Part shown: positions 18,289 to 30,300 of the stretch, piece by piece
Layout of the letters: every line of letters begins with the position of its first letter
Position numbering within the stretch: the first letter of the stretch is position 1
Origin: Eucalyptus grandis
Taxonomy: Eukaryota > Streptophyta > Magnoliopsida > Myrtales > Myrtaceae
Assembly: GCF_016545825.1 (NCBI RefSeq)
Contig: NC_052614.1
Location: 41,634,072 to 41,698,071, forward strand
Direction: 5' to 3'
Length of the DNA: 64,000 nt
Position numbers and translations under genes: made by a program
Notes under the pieces: generated by a model
The model's database searches: none
The model's input: only the letters and a program-made list of their open reading frames with translations
Told to the model about the DNA's origin: nothing

Positions 18289-20541
18289 TCAAAGTTCAAA
18301 GATTTCAAATTCGTATTTCTCCCCCATTTTGTCATCATAAAAGGTTGAGATGGAAATGAATAGAGTCAAGATTGTTAAACACGAACAAGCCGGAAATCTC
18401 CCATTGACTGACGAGGCTCCTTGCCTTTTCAAATCTTCCTTTAGTTGAGCCACCTCACTCTTAGCATTTTCTTGATTCTCGAGAGCAATGGCTTGATCTC
18501 GATCATTCAAAGAAACGAAGAAGCTTGTCCTCGCATTCTCGCAAGTTCTAAACTTCATCCCAGAAGATATATCCGACTTGCATTTCCAAGAGAACATCAA
18601 GAATTCCATGAAATCTGGCTGAATTATCACTCGTGTACCGCTTCTCGCACACCGTATGGAGAAGGCATAAACAGTACATCAAAGATAGTCACACAGATTT
18701 GGCGATGAAATATCATGTCCCTCCTCAGGAAATTCAAGAGGCGTGAATGTCTCTAGATCTACTGAGAGCGGCCGATTTCTTCACAGCTTCACTATCTCCC
18801 TCGTTTCCATGCCTTCAGGAGAAGAGTGTTCCGCATACTCTCCTTCCTCTGATTTCCTCTTCTCTTCTTCTTCTTCAAACCTTTCTTCCTCTACACTTTC
18901 TTCACTTCTCTTCCTATGATTCCTTCTCCTCTCGCTTCTTTTCTCTCTCGCTCTCTCTCTCATCTCGTCTATTTTCCCGTCGTTCCATTGATTCTGGAAT
19001 AGAACGACTAAGTTCTTCAATGCCATAGCAGAAATTGTGATGTCATCCTCATCATCTTCATCCTCAATGATAAGAGCTCTTCTCTTTTTGGATGGAGCAA
19101 CCATGGGCTCCTTCCCTTTTCTTTTGTCGAAGAGACTTGATGAGGCTTGCAGGGGTTGTCTCTTGAATTTCTCCAACGCCTTGTCCGAATCTTTCTGACG
19201 CATTTTGGACACCATTTTCAGTCCTACCACCATTTTGTAACACGATCTAACACGAGAATTTGTGGAGGCTGAATATTCAAATGTCTGAATATCTTTGACA
19301 CAAGACCTGATATGGCAAGAAGTTGGCCCTTATCCTTCACACGTCATACATGTGGAACAGACAGTGTGAGGAAGAGAAAACTTTTTCCCAACATTGATGG
19401 TGTACATCAACTTTGCCTCTCGAGTTTGAAACATCAGCCTTGGAAGTTGATTTCGGTTCAGGCAATTGATCACAATCTTGTGAAGCGCATTATTGAACGC
19501 ACATCCTAAGCAGGAAATATTCTCCGTCCTTCCGTCTTTAACAAGTTCCAATGTGGCACGAGCTATAGAGACACCGATGGGTTGATATCTCCTCTCAACC
19601 AATCATCCGCCAAAGATATCAACATTCACCACAGTTCTGATCTCTGACATCAGAAAGAGATTCTATTCGCATCCAAGAAACTAAGATTTGAATAGAAATA
19701 TGCAAAGCATTGAGCATAGCTTCCTCTGTGTCGTAACAAAACTATTCAAGAAGAAAACCAACTTTTCCTCAAATTGACATTCACAAAGATCAAGGAAATC
19801 AAAATCCACACTCTTAGGTTTATCACCCCACGCTTCAACAATTTGGAGTATAGATCCTTTTGTTCCTTCGATCTAAACAACTCTGTCCTTTTTCCTCGAC
19901 TTTTCGCCGCAACACCCATTCTCAGCTGAAATTGGCTGTATAATTTGTCATCATCATTCCCATCTATCGAATTAAATCCTCCAACACGCAGATCACTTGG
20001 GATATTTGCAAGGGTTTCTTCTCAACCCTTAAGAGCAATTCCCAAACGCTCCATTTTTCGCAAAGATGTACTCATTCCCATATCCCTTGTCCCAAGAAAC
20101 TCATCGATGTAGTTCAATGGAGTATCAATCCTCTTTAAAGCATGGTAAAAGCTTATAAATAAAAGAGGGCCTTGAATTCTTAGGATCCGCCTCTTCAATG
20201 ATTTCTTCCTCTTGTTGATGACCAAGACCCTATGGACTAGTTGGTGGAGAATGACGCCGCGAGAATGTTGTGGGCTGCCGCTGACTTGGTGACTCCTCTT
20301 CCTCGTGAGATCAAAGTGGTAGGCCCTCACTATCGTCAGTGGGTCCCCGTAGCATCCTCGAAGACTTTCTTGAAGACGACATCTTCACTGATTCTTTGTT
20401 TGATTCTTCCCAAGAAAGATGACAAATTTTTCGAAGATTAAACAAGGAGGAAGACAGATGGAAGATCGATGTTTTTAGGGTATTGGAGTTAAGTGAAGAG
20501 GAACCGATCGTATATAGCTCAATGAAAAGGGAGAATATCAA
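18289..20541 (-). pseudogene. Degenerate post-pol ORF of the copia element
   Basis: Minus-strand coding pieces lie between RNase H and the LTR: 20,541-20,311 (Ser/Arg-rich start MSSSRKSSRMLRGP), 20,330-20,022, 19,602-19,330 (ATLELVKDG, FNNALHKIVIN, LPHTVCSTC), 19,233-18,781 (Lys/Glu-rich, likely coiled coil with EDEDDEDD) and 18,630-18,289 (ENQENAKSEVAQLKEDLKRQ). The 19.3-19.6 kb piece resembles the plant transposon protein domain that some copia elements carry after pol. Frames change repeatedly. The function is unknown, and it may be a captured host-derived ORF. Confidence 0.4.
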
Positions 20542-20839
20542 ACGCCATAAAGGAAAGTGAAAAGATGCTCTTAAAATAATAGCTTTTTTAAAAATGGAGA
20601 TAACTACCTTTTTGAAGAGAAATTAAATCTTTGAAAGGAAAATTGCACTTTTCACGTAAATTGAAGATAGCATAAATCAATTATAAATAGATAAATGATC
20701 GTACCTTTCCGAGACGAATATAAGAGAAAATAAATAACTCTTGACAAATAAGAACTAATTGTCTAAGTTCGAGAGTCTCTAGACTTTAACTTCTTCAAGC
20801 TCAAGATGTTGAGTCTCGGAACGGATGATTTCAAATTGA

Positions 20840-21050
20840 TTTTTCTCCAAAGGCTTAAATATATCCGCCGGTCCAATTTTGAGTCAATAAATCTGAATCG
20901 AAACTTCTCCATTTTGAACATGATCTCTAATGAAGTGATGTCGAATGTCTATATGCTTTGCTCTTGAGTGAAGAATTGGATTTTGGTAAGATTTGATTGC
21001 ACTTAGTGTTGTTTAGTTAATCTCCGTGCATGAATCTTCAATTCCAAAGT
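20840..21050 (-). pseudogene. Copia RNase H C-terminal remnant
   Basis: The minus strand reads [20 protein letters not shown], then [12 protein letters not shown] and ADIFKPL, the end of plant copia RNase H that chooses primer removal sites during reverse transcription. A stop lies between the last two motifs. Upstream pol is in the gap. Confidence 0.75.
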
Positions 21051-21101
21051 CTCTTAGTTATTGTTTTAACCACAAAATATTTGTGAACAACAACTTCCCA
21101 G

Positions 21102-21201
21102 NNNNNNNNNNNNNNNNNNNNNNNNNNNNNNNNNNNNNNNNNNNNNNNNNNNNNNNNNNNNNNNNNNNNNNNNNNNNNNNNNNNNNNNNNNNNNNNNNNN
21201 N
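21102..21201. other. Assembly gap (100 N)
   Basis: Exactly 100 N, so probably a placeholder of unknown true length. Statements linking the two sides are uncertain. Confidence 0.99.
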
Positions 21202-21480
21202 ATATTAATTATTTACCATGTCGAAACAAAACGACGTCGTTTTTGCATTTGTCTAGCCACGTTAGCATGTAAAATGTTGTTGTTTGTACTTACCTCGCCG
21301 AAAAATCGCCACGTTAGTCGTTTGGCAAGATTTTCTCGCTGTTGGCACTTAAGTAAACCATTTTACTCCGATTTTGGCACTCCAGTGTCCGACACTCGCA
21401 AACATTACATATATTCAGAATACACAATCAACTCTTGGAGTCCTTATAAACAATTAATAGACATGTTACTATAGTAATAA
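21202..21480. mobile_element. Fragment of a TIR element related to 13,209-14,099
   Basis: It carries AAAACGACGTCGTTTT, the phrase GTTGGCACTTAAGT and ..TTTTGGCACT.., all found in the element at 13.2-14.1 kb. The left end is missing in the gap. Confidence 0.5.
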
Positions 21481-21539
21481 GGTATCGATGCTGGAAGCTA
21501 CTGAATCCATTCCCAGATCAGAAAAGAGAGCCTATCATC

Positions 21540-22271
21540 AATTGTGAATTCTCTCATAGGGGCAGGATTTGGGTTGGCTGGAACCCCTCTTTGGTGAGCT
21601 TTGAAGTGACTTCTTCCAATAGTCAGGTGATCCATGGTACCTTGAAGTTTCTTATGTTTGATATGTGCTGTTGTGTCTCGGTGGTATATGCTGAACATAC
21701 TTTTGTAGCATGAAGGCCACTGTGGGCAGACCTTGTACAGATGAGTGTTGTGTTCCAGGGACCCTTCTGATCGGCTTGGGGACTCTGATACCTGGATTCC
21801 TTACTTTGATGAACTCAATCATTGCTTGAATCAGTCAGAGCTTGAGGACCTAAGGTATGTTGGATTTCGTTATACTTGGTCTACTTCCTCAGGGTTAACT
21901 GGAAGGCTAGGAAGATAGATCAAGTGCTTGTGAATGCTAAATGGAGCCAAGATTTCTCTTATTCCGAAGCATCTTTTATGGCGCCTAGCATCTCTGACCA
22001 TACGCCAATGGTGGTTAAAGTGTTGCAACTGGTTTCTCGAAGAAAGCCTTTTAAGTTCTTCAATTTCTGGACTAAGCACCCATCCTTTCATGACATTATT
22101 TTGCAAGTATGGGAGAGCTCGGGTGAAGGGGTTCCAATGTTTAGGCTGGTGAATAAACTGAAGGCCCTTAAAGGCCGTTTGAAGCAACTTAATAGAGAGT
22201 CTTTCTCTAATATCTTTGAGAGGGTTGATGCAGCGAGGAGTGCTCTTAGGAGCGCCCAGATTAGCCTTTAG
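21540..22271 (+). pseudogene. LINE endonuclease remnant
   Basis: Readings include GRIWVGWNPSL, QVIHGTLKF and, in the frame open from 21,876, RKIDQVLVNAKW and SDHTPMVVKV, which are late motifs of the APE-type endonuclease that nicks target DNA (S-D-H is the catalytic end motif). Stops occur near 21,710-21,880. The N-terminal catalytic half is missing. Confidence 0.75.
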
Positions 22272-23741
22272 TAGGACCCCACTAGCGAGCTTCTTGCAAA
22301 TTTGGAGAAGACTCATCGAAGGACTTTCATAGAGTTGAGAAATCAAGAGGAGTCTTTCTTCAGACAGAAGTCCAGGATCAGGTGGCATACCAAATGCTTT
22401 CACCATTTCGTTGATAGAATACAGCTGAGGAACATGATTCTTTCTGTTATGGATACCTCTGGTAATATTGTTTCGAACTCGAGCTTAGTGTAGCATACTT
22501 TCGTTTCTCATTTTCAGGAGCTTTTGGTACCGTGCTCTCTGTCTTCCAATCCCTCTTTGCTGGATATTCGGGAGGTCATCCGATGCCCTCTTAAGAAGGA
22601 ATGGGTCAGTTTTATCTCCCGTCCATTCACTGAGGCGGAGATTCACGATACTATGTTCTCACTTGCTCGGGGGAAGGCTCCAGGTCCGGATGGGCTTGGT
22701 GTCGAGTTTTTTAAACATAACTGGGAGATGGTTAGGCCTTTGGTCATTGAAGCGGTAAAGGATTTCCTTGCCACGGGGAAACTTCTCAAGGAGATCAACA
22801 ATACCATCCTAGTATTGATCCCGAAAGTTCCCAATGTGACATCAATCAATGATTATAGGCCTATTGCCTGTTGTAATACTATTTATAAATGTATTACTAA
22901 GGTTTTAGCTAACCGTGTGGCTGCAGTCCTGGCGATATTATCAGCCCTTATCATAATGCTTTCGTCAAAGGCTGGCGAATTAGAGACAATATTCTTCTTG
23001 TCCAAGAGTTGTTTGCTGGATTCCATCATGATCCATACAAGCCTAAGTGTGATGTCAAGGTGGATTTCCAGAAAGCTTATGACACGGTGGACTAGACTTT
23101 CTTCAGCTGGTTCTTCGTGCATTTGGATTCCCGGATCACCTAGTTCGAATTATCATGGTATGTGTACGCACTCCCAAGTTCTTTATTTCTTTGAAGGGGA
23201 ACTTCATGGGTTTTTCCCTAGCAGCCAAGGCCTTCGTCATGGGGATCCCATTTCTTCCTGTCTTTTCACTTTGGTTATGGAGGTCTTCTCCGGGATCCTT
23301 AGTGCTTGTGCCAAGCAACCGGGATTCAAGTTCTTCTAAATGTGCAGGGCTTTGAGTCTTTCTCACCTATTCTTTACGGATGTTGTCTTCCTCTTCTGCG
23401 GAGCTGATTTGGCTTCGATCTCTCTCTTGAAGGATGGTTTGGATACCTTCTCCACTTGGAGTGAGCTAAAGCCAAACTCCAATAAAAGTAAGATCTTTCT
23501 TGTTAGAGGGTCGGCAGGCTTGCAGACTGAGATTCTTCTTGCCTTTGGATTCCTTGAAGGGAAATTGCTGGTGCGTTATCTGGGAGTTCCTATCATTTCC
23601 TCTCGGCTCGGCAAGGTGGACTGTGTGTCCCTAGTTGATCGCATAACGACCAGAGTCCAGTCTTGGACTCAACGCTTTCTCTCCTTTGCTCGCCGTCTTC
23701 AGCTTATAAGGTCAGTACTTCATGCAATCCAAGCTTACTAG
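22272..23741 (+). pseudogene. LINE reverse transcriptase
   Basis: A Trp/Arg linker is followed by the frame from 22,524 with FSLARGKAPGPDGLGVEFFK, ILVLIPKVPN, INDYRPIACCNTIYK and VLANR, all standard plant L1 RT blocks. After a frame change come KAYDTVD-like and QGLRHGDPISSCLF motifs. The catalytic F-A-D-D box is replaced by FTDVVFLF near 23,370-23,395, so the enzyme is dead even without the frameshifts. Confidence 0.8.
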
Positions 23742-24943
23742 GTGAGTGTATTTATTATACTTGTTGCAGTGTTGGATTGCATTGAGCAGATCTTGAGACA
23801 GTTTCTCAAGAAGGGCTCAGACCTAGTGAAGGGTGGTGCCAAGGTTTCCTGGGAAGACGTTTGCCTTCCAAATGAGGAAGGAGGGCTCGGCATTCGTAGA
23901 CTGAAGGATTGTAATAAGGTAGCGATGCTGAAGCACATATGGATCCTATTTACGGACAATGAGTCCTTGTGGTGTAAATGGATCAATTCGACTTTCTTGA
24001 AAAAAGGAAGAGTTTATGGGTGGTAAGGAAACCCACTTTCTGCTATTGGGCTTGGAAGAGAATCTTTCATCTCAGGACCGAATTTCGACTTTCATTCCTC
24101 TGGAGGGTAGGGGATGGCCTTTTGGTTTCCTTTTGGTTTAACCACTGGCACCCGAGAGGCCCGCTGAACCTTTTATTCTTGGATTATTTGATCTGCTGGT
24201 TCGATTTACCCAGGCTCACTACAGTGGCTGATCTTTTTTCACCGTTTGGTCAAACCATGAGAATAGTGTTAGAGTCTTGGGAGCAGCCGATTCTTATTCT
24301 TTCGCAGATACCGAATCACTTTACTTGGCTAGGAAATTCTTTCGGTTTATTCTCTATTGCTTTGGTGTGGCATGCTATCAAAAGGAAGAAGGCTCGAGTT
24401 GATTGGGCTTCCTTGATCTGGAACAATGTCATCTCTCGAAGATATCAGTTCAATCTCTGACTTATCACCAAGAACCGTCTTCCCACTTAAGCCTTGCTTT
24501 TATCTCACGGCAGGATTGGGGATGCGTTGTGTGCCTTTTGCAAATTGACACCGAATTCCATCAATCACCTATTTTTTGGCTGTTGCGTCACAGCCAGTTT
24601 TGCCTTCTTTTGGGCTGCTAGATGCAACCTCCCTTGGCACAACAGGGCATGGTTAGAGAATCTACGTTGGGCTATGAAATTCCTTTTCGATAAGGATTTC
24701 TATCCCTCCATCGCCCGCTTTTCGTTTGGTGCTCTTTGCCACATTATTTGGAAGTACATGAATGAGATTCTGTTTAGAGACCATACCCTGGCGGTTCCAG
24801 CTGTGAAAAACCACGTCATTAAGGCTGTTAAGGATAAGGCCTTAACTTTCACAAATGTTGAGGACAACTTGAGGAATAGAAGACTTCAACGTAGCTGGGG
24901 GATTGATCCTTGCATTTTCTCATCTGATCCGACTCATCCATAG
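23742..24943 (+). pseudogene. LINE C-terminal region with zf-RVT-like domain
   Basis: Readings give KGGAKVSWEDVCLPNEEGGL, GDGLLVSFWFNHWHPRGPL, NRLPT, LLSHGRIGDALCAFC and SINHLFFGCCVTASFAFFW. The last part fits the Cys/His zf-RVT domain that follows RT in plant non-LTR elements and in their domesticated relatives. Frame breaks lie near 24,000 and 24,460-24,490. The final frame runs 24,494-24,943. Confidence 0.75.
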
Positions 24944-25335
24944 TGTTCCTACTTGTGGACGTTGTTTTGCTGCTGGTTGGCTCACGGTGCTGAGTTTCAT
25001 TGCGGGGGTTTCGCTTCGCTTCTGCTGTGGAACGCTTCGCTAGGTGCTGCTTGTGGAGGGTGACGTCATTTTTATTGGGGTTTTTGGGCGTGGGTAGCCG
25101 TTGTTTGGCATGCTAATTGCCTTCTTTTGTTTGGTGATCCTTCGTTGTGGCCTTCGTTGTGCTAGCTTTGCCATGAAGCTTGTTGTGCCTTGTTGGCTTT
25201 CCGTTTTCCTTCTTTCGGCACCCTTACACTCATTATGCCTCTGTTTCATTTTGAGTGTTTGTTTTGGTGCCGTTCGCTTGTATATATTGGTTAAAGCTTA
25301 ATACAATTACTTTTACAAAAAAAAAAAAAAAAAAA

Positions 25336-25523
25336 CCATCTAGTGAATGATGAGGGGATACATATGAAAGTGCCTGAAACAAGTAGTATCCAAGGAGAAA
25401 TTTGGCAAATGGCTTCACCATCAGCTCACATTCCAAATGGGCAATAGCATTTGTAGCTTCCAACCTTATTCTTGCACTTTCCACGGCATCGGTTTAGCTT
25501 TGAGTCCTTGCATTCATCAATGT
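25336..25523 (-). pseudogene. WAK gene exon 2 fragment (calcium-binding EGF domain)
   Basis: The minus strand begins at a good acceptor (TTATGTAG|ACATTGATG, 25,523) and reads DIDECKDSKLNRCRGKCKNK, then VGSYKCYCPFGM, the EGF_CA domain that in wall-associated kinases lies outside the membrane between the pectin-binding region and the transmembrane helix. It joins in phase with exon 1 (37,836) to give C-Q-D-I-D-E-C. A TGA at 25,426-25,428 interrupts it just after the domain. The LINE poly(A) at 25,335 ends it. The transmembrane and kinase parts are not seen in the window. Confidence 0.8.
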
Positions 25524-26299
25524 CTACATAATGTAGAAGAGAAATTGAACCGTTATCTCGTTTGTGGTTAAAACTAATTGCATAAGTTTGTGCATGGATT
25601 ATAAGATAAATAATGCTATCTCATTTAGGTTTTGGTTATAGTACTGTGACATGTGTCCACTCTCTTTCAAGATGTCTTTTCTTTCTCTACTCTTAGTCTC
25701 TCTCCACGCCAAATCTGAGCTCAACAATGGCATTGTTCTTTGCCATCAACTGAGATCAACACTCTCTCGAACTTTATATACAAGATCCGTTGAGGGCACA
25801 CGAGCTAAGATACGATCCTGTGTACAGAACCTGTGGAAATTGAGCTTTTGCAAAAATGCATGAATACCTACGTTGCAAAAGCCAAGCAGGGGGTCGTATA
25901 CGGTCACCGGGGACAACGACTAAGCCTAGGAAGGAGGAGGTCAATCTTTACATGCATATATAAAATTATAAATATAGCTTTTATTCTATGAGTAAGGTGG
26001 ATCTGCTAATATGCATATACATCACTAATTATGATGGACTCGTCAGATCTAATGCTTTAGATGCATTGTAATATACGTACCATGTTGAATATGTGTATAT
26101 AGGAGAGCAAGCACAAAGATTTGAGAGAGAAGGAAAATTCATTGCTGTAACATGGAAATAGAGTTGCTAGAAATGTTGATGATGATGTTCGTAGGGTGGT
26201 GATAGTGACCTGACTTGTTCTATTAGGCAAAATGTTGGAATCCTAGGAGAAACACATGCCCAAGTTCGAATTTTTTCAATTGGGCCTATCATAATCATT

Positions 26300-26930
26300 G
26301 AGGAAAAATTACCAAAAAAGTCTAAAACTTATTACAATTATGCTAATTCAAGGCTCAACTTTTTTTTTTGTCAATTGAGTCATGAACCTTTTACATTTAT
26401 GATAATTCAATACATCCAGCCAATTTTAGTCAGAAATCATTGATATGAATGCCGTTGCCCTATGTGGTGCAATTGGCGTTAATGTGGACAATTTTAAATA
26501 ATATTATAATATTTTTCAAAATTTTCAAATATATCTCTATTTTTTCTCTTTCTTTTTCCCCCTTCCTTCCTCCTCTAGCTAGTCACTAGAGGATCGACCT
26601 TGCCATTGTTGGCTAAGGTCGGCCTTGCTTAGCGATGTTGCAACTAGCTAAAGGGAGAAGGGAGAAGAAAAAAAAATAAAGAGAAAAATAAAGAGGAAAA
26701 ATAAAAAGATATTTCGAAAAATTATTAAAATATTTAAAATGTTCACGTTAGCATGGGCCACATCATATATGATGGTCAGTGTCCATGTTAGCAATCTTCA
26801 ATTAAATTTAGCCGGATTGATTGAATTGACACAATACAAAAATTTATGACTTAATTGGCAAAAAAAATTAGGGCTAGGACTAAATTGACGCAATTGTAAT
26901 AGGTTCATGACTATTTTAGTAATTCTTCCC
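26300..26930. mobile_element. TIR element, about 630 bp, no coding
   Basis: The left end GAGGAAAAATTACCAAAAAAG and the complement of the right end (GGGAAGAATTACTAAAATAG) match, and the similarity continues about 60 bp inward (ATTACAATT, GTCAATTGAGTCATGA and its partner). There is no clear target duplication. It fits a decayed MITE in the WAK intron. Confidence 0.6.
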
Positions 26931-27006
26931 AGTTATGCTCAATGCTAGATATAAACTCAGATCTAGGCACGAATGCCTAAACTTACATAGACCTCTCATT
27001 AAAATT

Positions 27007-27316
27007 AGAGATAAGTGTATTAGAAGTGCTAAAATTTGTCATGAAAGTCCAATTGAGTCTAAAACTTTCAAAATTTTTAATTAAACTTGTCACAAAAATG
27101 TAATCGAGTTCTAAACTTTTCAAAAAGTGCAATCAACAAAATGATTTGATTAGACTAATTTAACAAGTTTTATGACTCGATTATACTTTTTAAAAAGTAT
27201 TAAGAGTCAATTGCACTTTTGTCACAAGTTTTATGACTTAATTGAACTTTTTGAAAGTTTTAGAACTTAATTACACTTTTGTCACAAGTTTTAGGATTTC
27301 TAATATACTTATCCCT
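27007..27316. mobile_element. MITE, 310 bp, with 7-8 bp target duplication
   Basis: The ends AGAGATAAGTGTATTAGA and the complement of TAATATACTTATCCCT are inverted. Almost the whole element is palindromic, with repeats of CACAAGTTTTATGACT. The flanks are TAAAATT (27,000-27,006) and TAAAATT (27,317-27,323), or TTAAAATT if one base is shared. An 8-bp duplication would suggest hAT, but the family is not settled. Confidence 0.75.
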
Positions 27317-30300
27317 TAAAATTATAAGTGGTAGTTGACATCAAATAATGAGAAAACACACTCTCTCTTCCCCGTCACTTTCCCCTGAACTCACCATCCG
27401 CCCCACAACCACCAAGGCCCACTCGTGCCACTAACGTTATCGTCATTGTGACCATTGCATTGCCATCCCCGCACCATCTAGCCATGGCCTCGTTGTCTCC
27501 TTGTCGAGATTGTACTCAAGTGAGTTAAGGCCAATTGTCCCCCACCACGCACCATTGCCTTGTCCCTCTTTACGTAATATTGCTGCAGTTTTGTCTTCTC
27601 TGTGGGAGACGCATACATAGATATGGTCTCCTCCATTAGTGGAAGCGACTAGCATGCAAATCTTATCTCCATCATTGTGGAGGAGACGTTTGGGAGACTT
27701 GTCAACTTTGAGATGAGGTACAAGGCAGACTCGTGAAGAGAGAAGGTGGGGGAGGGGGGAGAGACCGCTGTGTGGCATCCTAAAATTTCATAACAATCCC
27801 TAGATGCACTACGACCCATGAATAGGTAATGGAAGTGCCATCAAACTATATTATAGTCATTAGACTAGTGGATTACAATAAAAACAAGGTCGAGCATTGA
27901 ATGGATTATTGTTTTGTTGGAAATATATCCTATGTCCATGTGTGATCTAGGTTGTACTAAAGGATAAATTGATAAGGAATTTTCTATTCTTCGCCGTGTA
28001 CTCTATAAGTCAGATTACCATCGATTAATGTTGCAATATTATATGGCCATGTGAGTATTTGTAATTATGTATATATAAGCGGGGATTAAGGTGGATTATT
28101 AGGAGCAAGTGTGGGCTGGATACCTAAGGCCCAAAACAGCCCAAAGCAGCCCACATTCCCCCATCATTCGGTCAACCAAGGCCCGGCCGAATGAGGCCCA
28201 TCATCCTTGCATGAAGATTGACAAGTGGCAAGAGAGATTAAGTAAGTGTCGCTGCCCCCATTGCTTCACCAGTAATCTCCATGCAAACCTAATGATTACA
28301 AGCTAATCAAGAGAATAAAAGAAAAAGGGGGAGGCAGATTGATCGAGAGAACCACCGAGGAAGAGAGCGAGTGACTGAGATAAAGAGAGAGTGGTGAGGG
28401 TGCTTCAGCAAGGGGAAGAAGGAGACCAGCCCTGCCGTGTGTGCGCCTGCTGCCGCCGTCGACGCCGCCTAGTTTCGTCGTCGATCAAGCCGCGCTTGAA
28501 GCCCTCCAGTCACTGATTTTGCTTGCTGTGATTGCGTTGGACTTAAGGTAAGTGAGAGTCCATTGATCTACATTTGCTGTGTTGTGATTGTTTAGTGAAG
28601 TGTAATAGAGTTTGGAGATGCTTGAATTGTGATGCTGGATGCTGAAATTCAAAAGAACAGAAGTAGTTCCTTAGGACTAGTAAACTGTTTCATGGAAAAA
28701 CAGCTTGACCTTTGGCGACTCCGTGAATTTTCTGTAATTTTCTAGCCGGAGTTTGACTTCGTGTCCTTGATGAAAGTTGTAGATGACATCTTAAGGAATA
28801 AAATACTAAAATTGGGAAGAAACGTACATGTATTGATCGGTGAAACGATTTTTCTTTGAAAGTGTTAGATCTGGAAACTGTTACCGAGGGTTAAGGAGAG
28901 TTATAGTGATTATAGCTCTTGATCTATCATGAATCAGACTTTGAGTCCTTCACGAAACTTTTATCTTTAGGTTGTTTCTATAACATCTCAAAATTTCATA
29001 ATTTTCGGAGTTTATTTAGGGATTATACCGAATTTGTTACTAATGCTTTGCAATAGTGATGTTTGAAGTTTTATGGCTGTGATGCATGGACCATAGCGAC
29101 TCGTACGAAGTTCTTTTGACATGGTGTTCTTCATGAAACCTTTTTCTCTAGATCTCGTTTATAACATGTTAAATTCTCGGAATTTATTAAGATCATTTAT
29201 TAATTTTTCCAGAATTTTAATTAAAGGAGTGCATTCTGTTTTATCCGAAAATTATTTTATTTTCAACAACAAATGAATTGCTCTATGAGATGTGATATCT
29301 TGGGTCATTATTTATCCAGAATAAGTGGTGACATTAGCATATCATATGGCATCAAATGGTATTTTCAAAGTGAGATATATATATGTGTATATATCATGAT
29401 GTTGATGATACCGTCGAACGACTAAGTCGACGATGCCCCGAGAGTGTCGGGATGCCCATAGGGTCAAGTGAGTCGATGCCGATTGGATGCCCAGAGGTGT
29501 GTGCCGGATGTCCTCGGGAGTTTCGAGATGCCCGGAGGTATGTGACGGATTCCCGAAGGTGTGTGCCGGAGGCCTTGTGACGCCAGTTGGGCTACAAGAT
29601 GCCCAAAGGTGTGTGCCGGAGGTCTCATGATGCCAGGTTGGATGCGAGAGCCAGAAGGGATGCAAACACTAGTCCCTAGGGAAAAAAATGATGAGATCCT
29701 TTTTTGAATATCGAAATGGGAAATGAATCATGTATGTGTGTGCATATGGCATGGTACATGAGTTGTCTATGAATTTTGAATTGGTATTATTTGGCATTGA
29801 AAATGTGGTTATTAAGGTATGGGATGAGCCTTATGGATTTATATGCATGGTTGCATAGATGTTATGTGCATGAAATCTTGGTTGTCTTGCTTGTTGCATC
29901 GTGTGGTTTGGTGGATCTTTTACTGCTGAGTGGTTGTACTCACCCATTTTGGGGACTAACATTTCAGACTAGGAGTTATGTCTCCGTCGCCAGTCACCCC
30001 CGGTACTTTATATGGCATATCGACCGACGTCGAGGTTGAGTGTACGGAGCATCATCACCCCAAGATATGGGGGTTAGTTTTTGTTCGTGCAAAGGTTCTA
30101 GTTTTGTACGACATTGGATCACCCGCTGGCCTTGTCATTCAAGAGTTCTTGTCCTTGCATGTCCGCCATGACGGGGTTATGCTAGGGATGCTGCAGCCGC
30201 CGTCGGCTGACGGACCAGGTTGGGTGTGACTGAGCGCAATGGAGGGAGGAAAAAGCTTCTTTTTGGACGGCTGGCGCTAGATGATGGATCGATATATATG

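Larger units (their letters stand above)
17096..21101 (-). mobile_element. Ty1/copia element, 3' half, inserted in the NLR pseudogene
   Basis: The 3' LTR lies at 17,096-17,993, the polypurine tract next to it, then about 2.8 kb with remnants of a post-pol ORF, then the end of RNase H at 20,840-21,050. The rest is lost in the assembly gap. Left target flank: AACTT (17,091-17,095); its partner is not visible. The LTR is the same family as the solo LTR at 59,989-60,907. Confidence 0.75.
21490..25335 (+). mobile_element. L1-type LINE, 5' truncated, with poly(A) tail
   Basis: It contains endonuclease C-terminus, RT, a zinc-binding RT-associated region and a 3' UTR, ending in about 19 A at 25,317-25,335. 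It interrupts exon 2 of the WAK gene, whose sequence resumes at 25,336. A 5' target duplication matching CCATCTAGTGAATG was not found near 21,490, so the 5' flank has been rearranged or lost. Stops and frameshifts throughout show it is inactive. Confidence 0.85.

Noticed and set aside
18747..19028. Ser/Leu-rich plus-strand frame that looks like a signal or membrane protein
   Set aside because: It is the antisense shadow of the Glu/Lys-rich copia post-pol ORF at 18,781-19,233.
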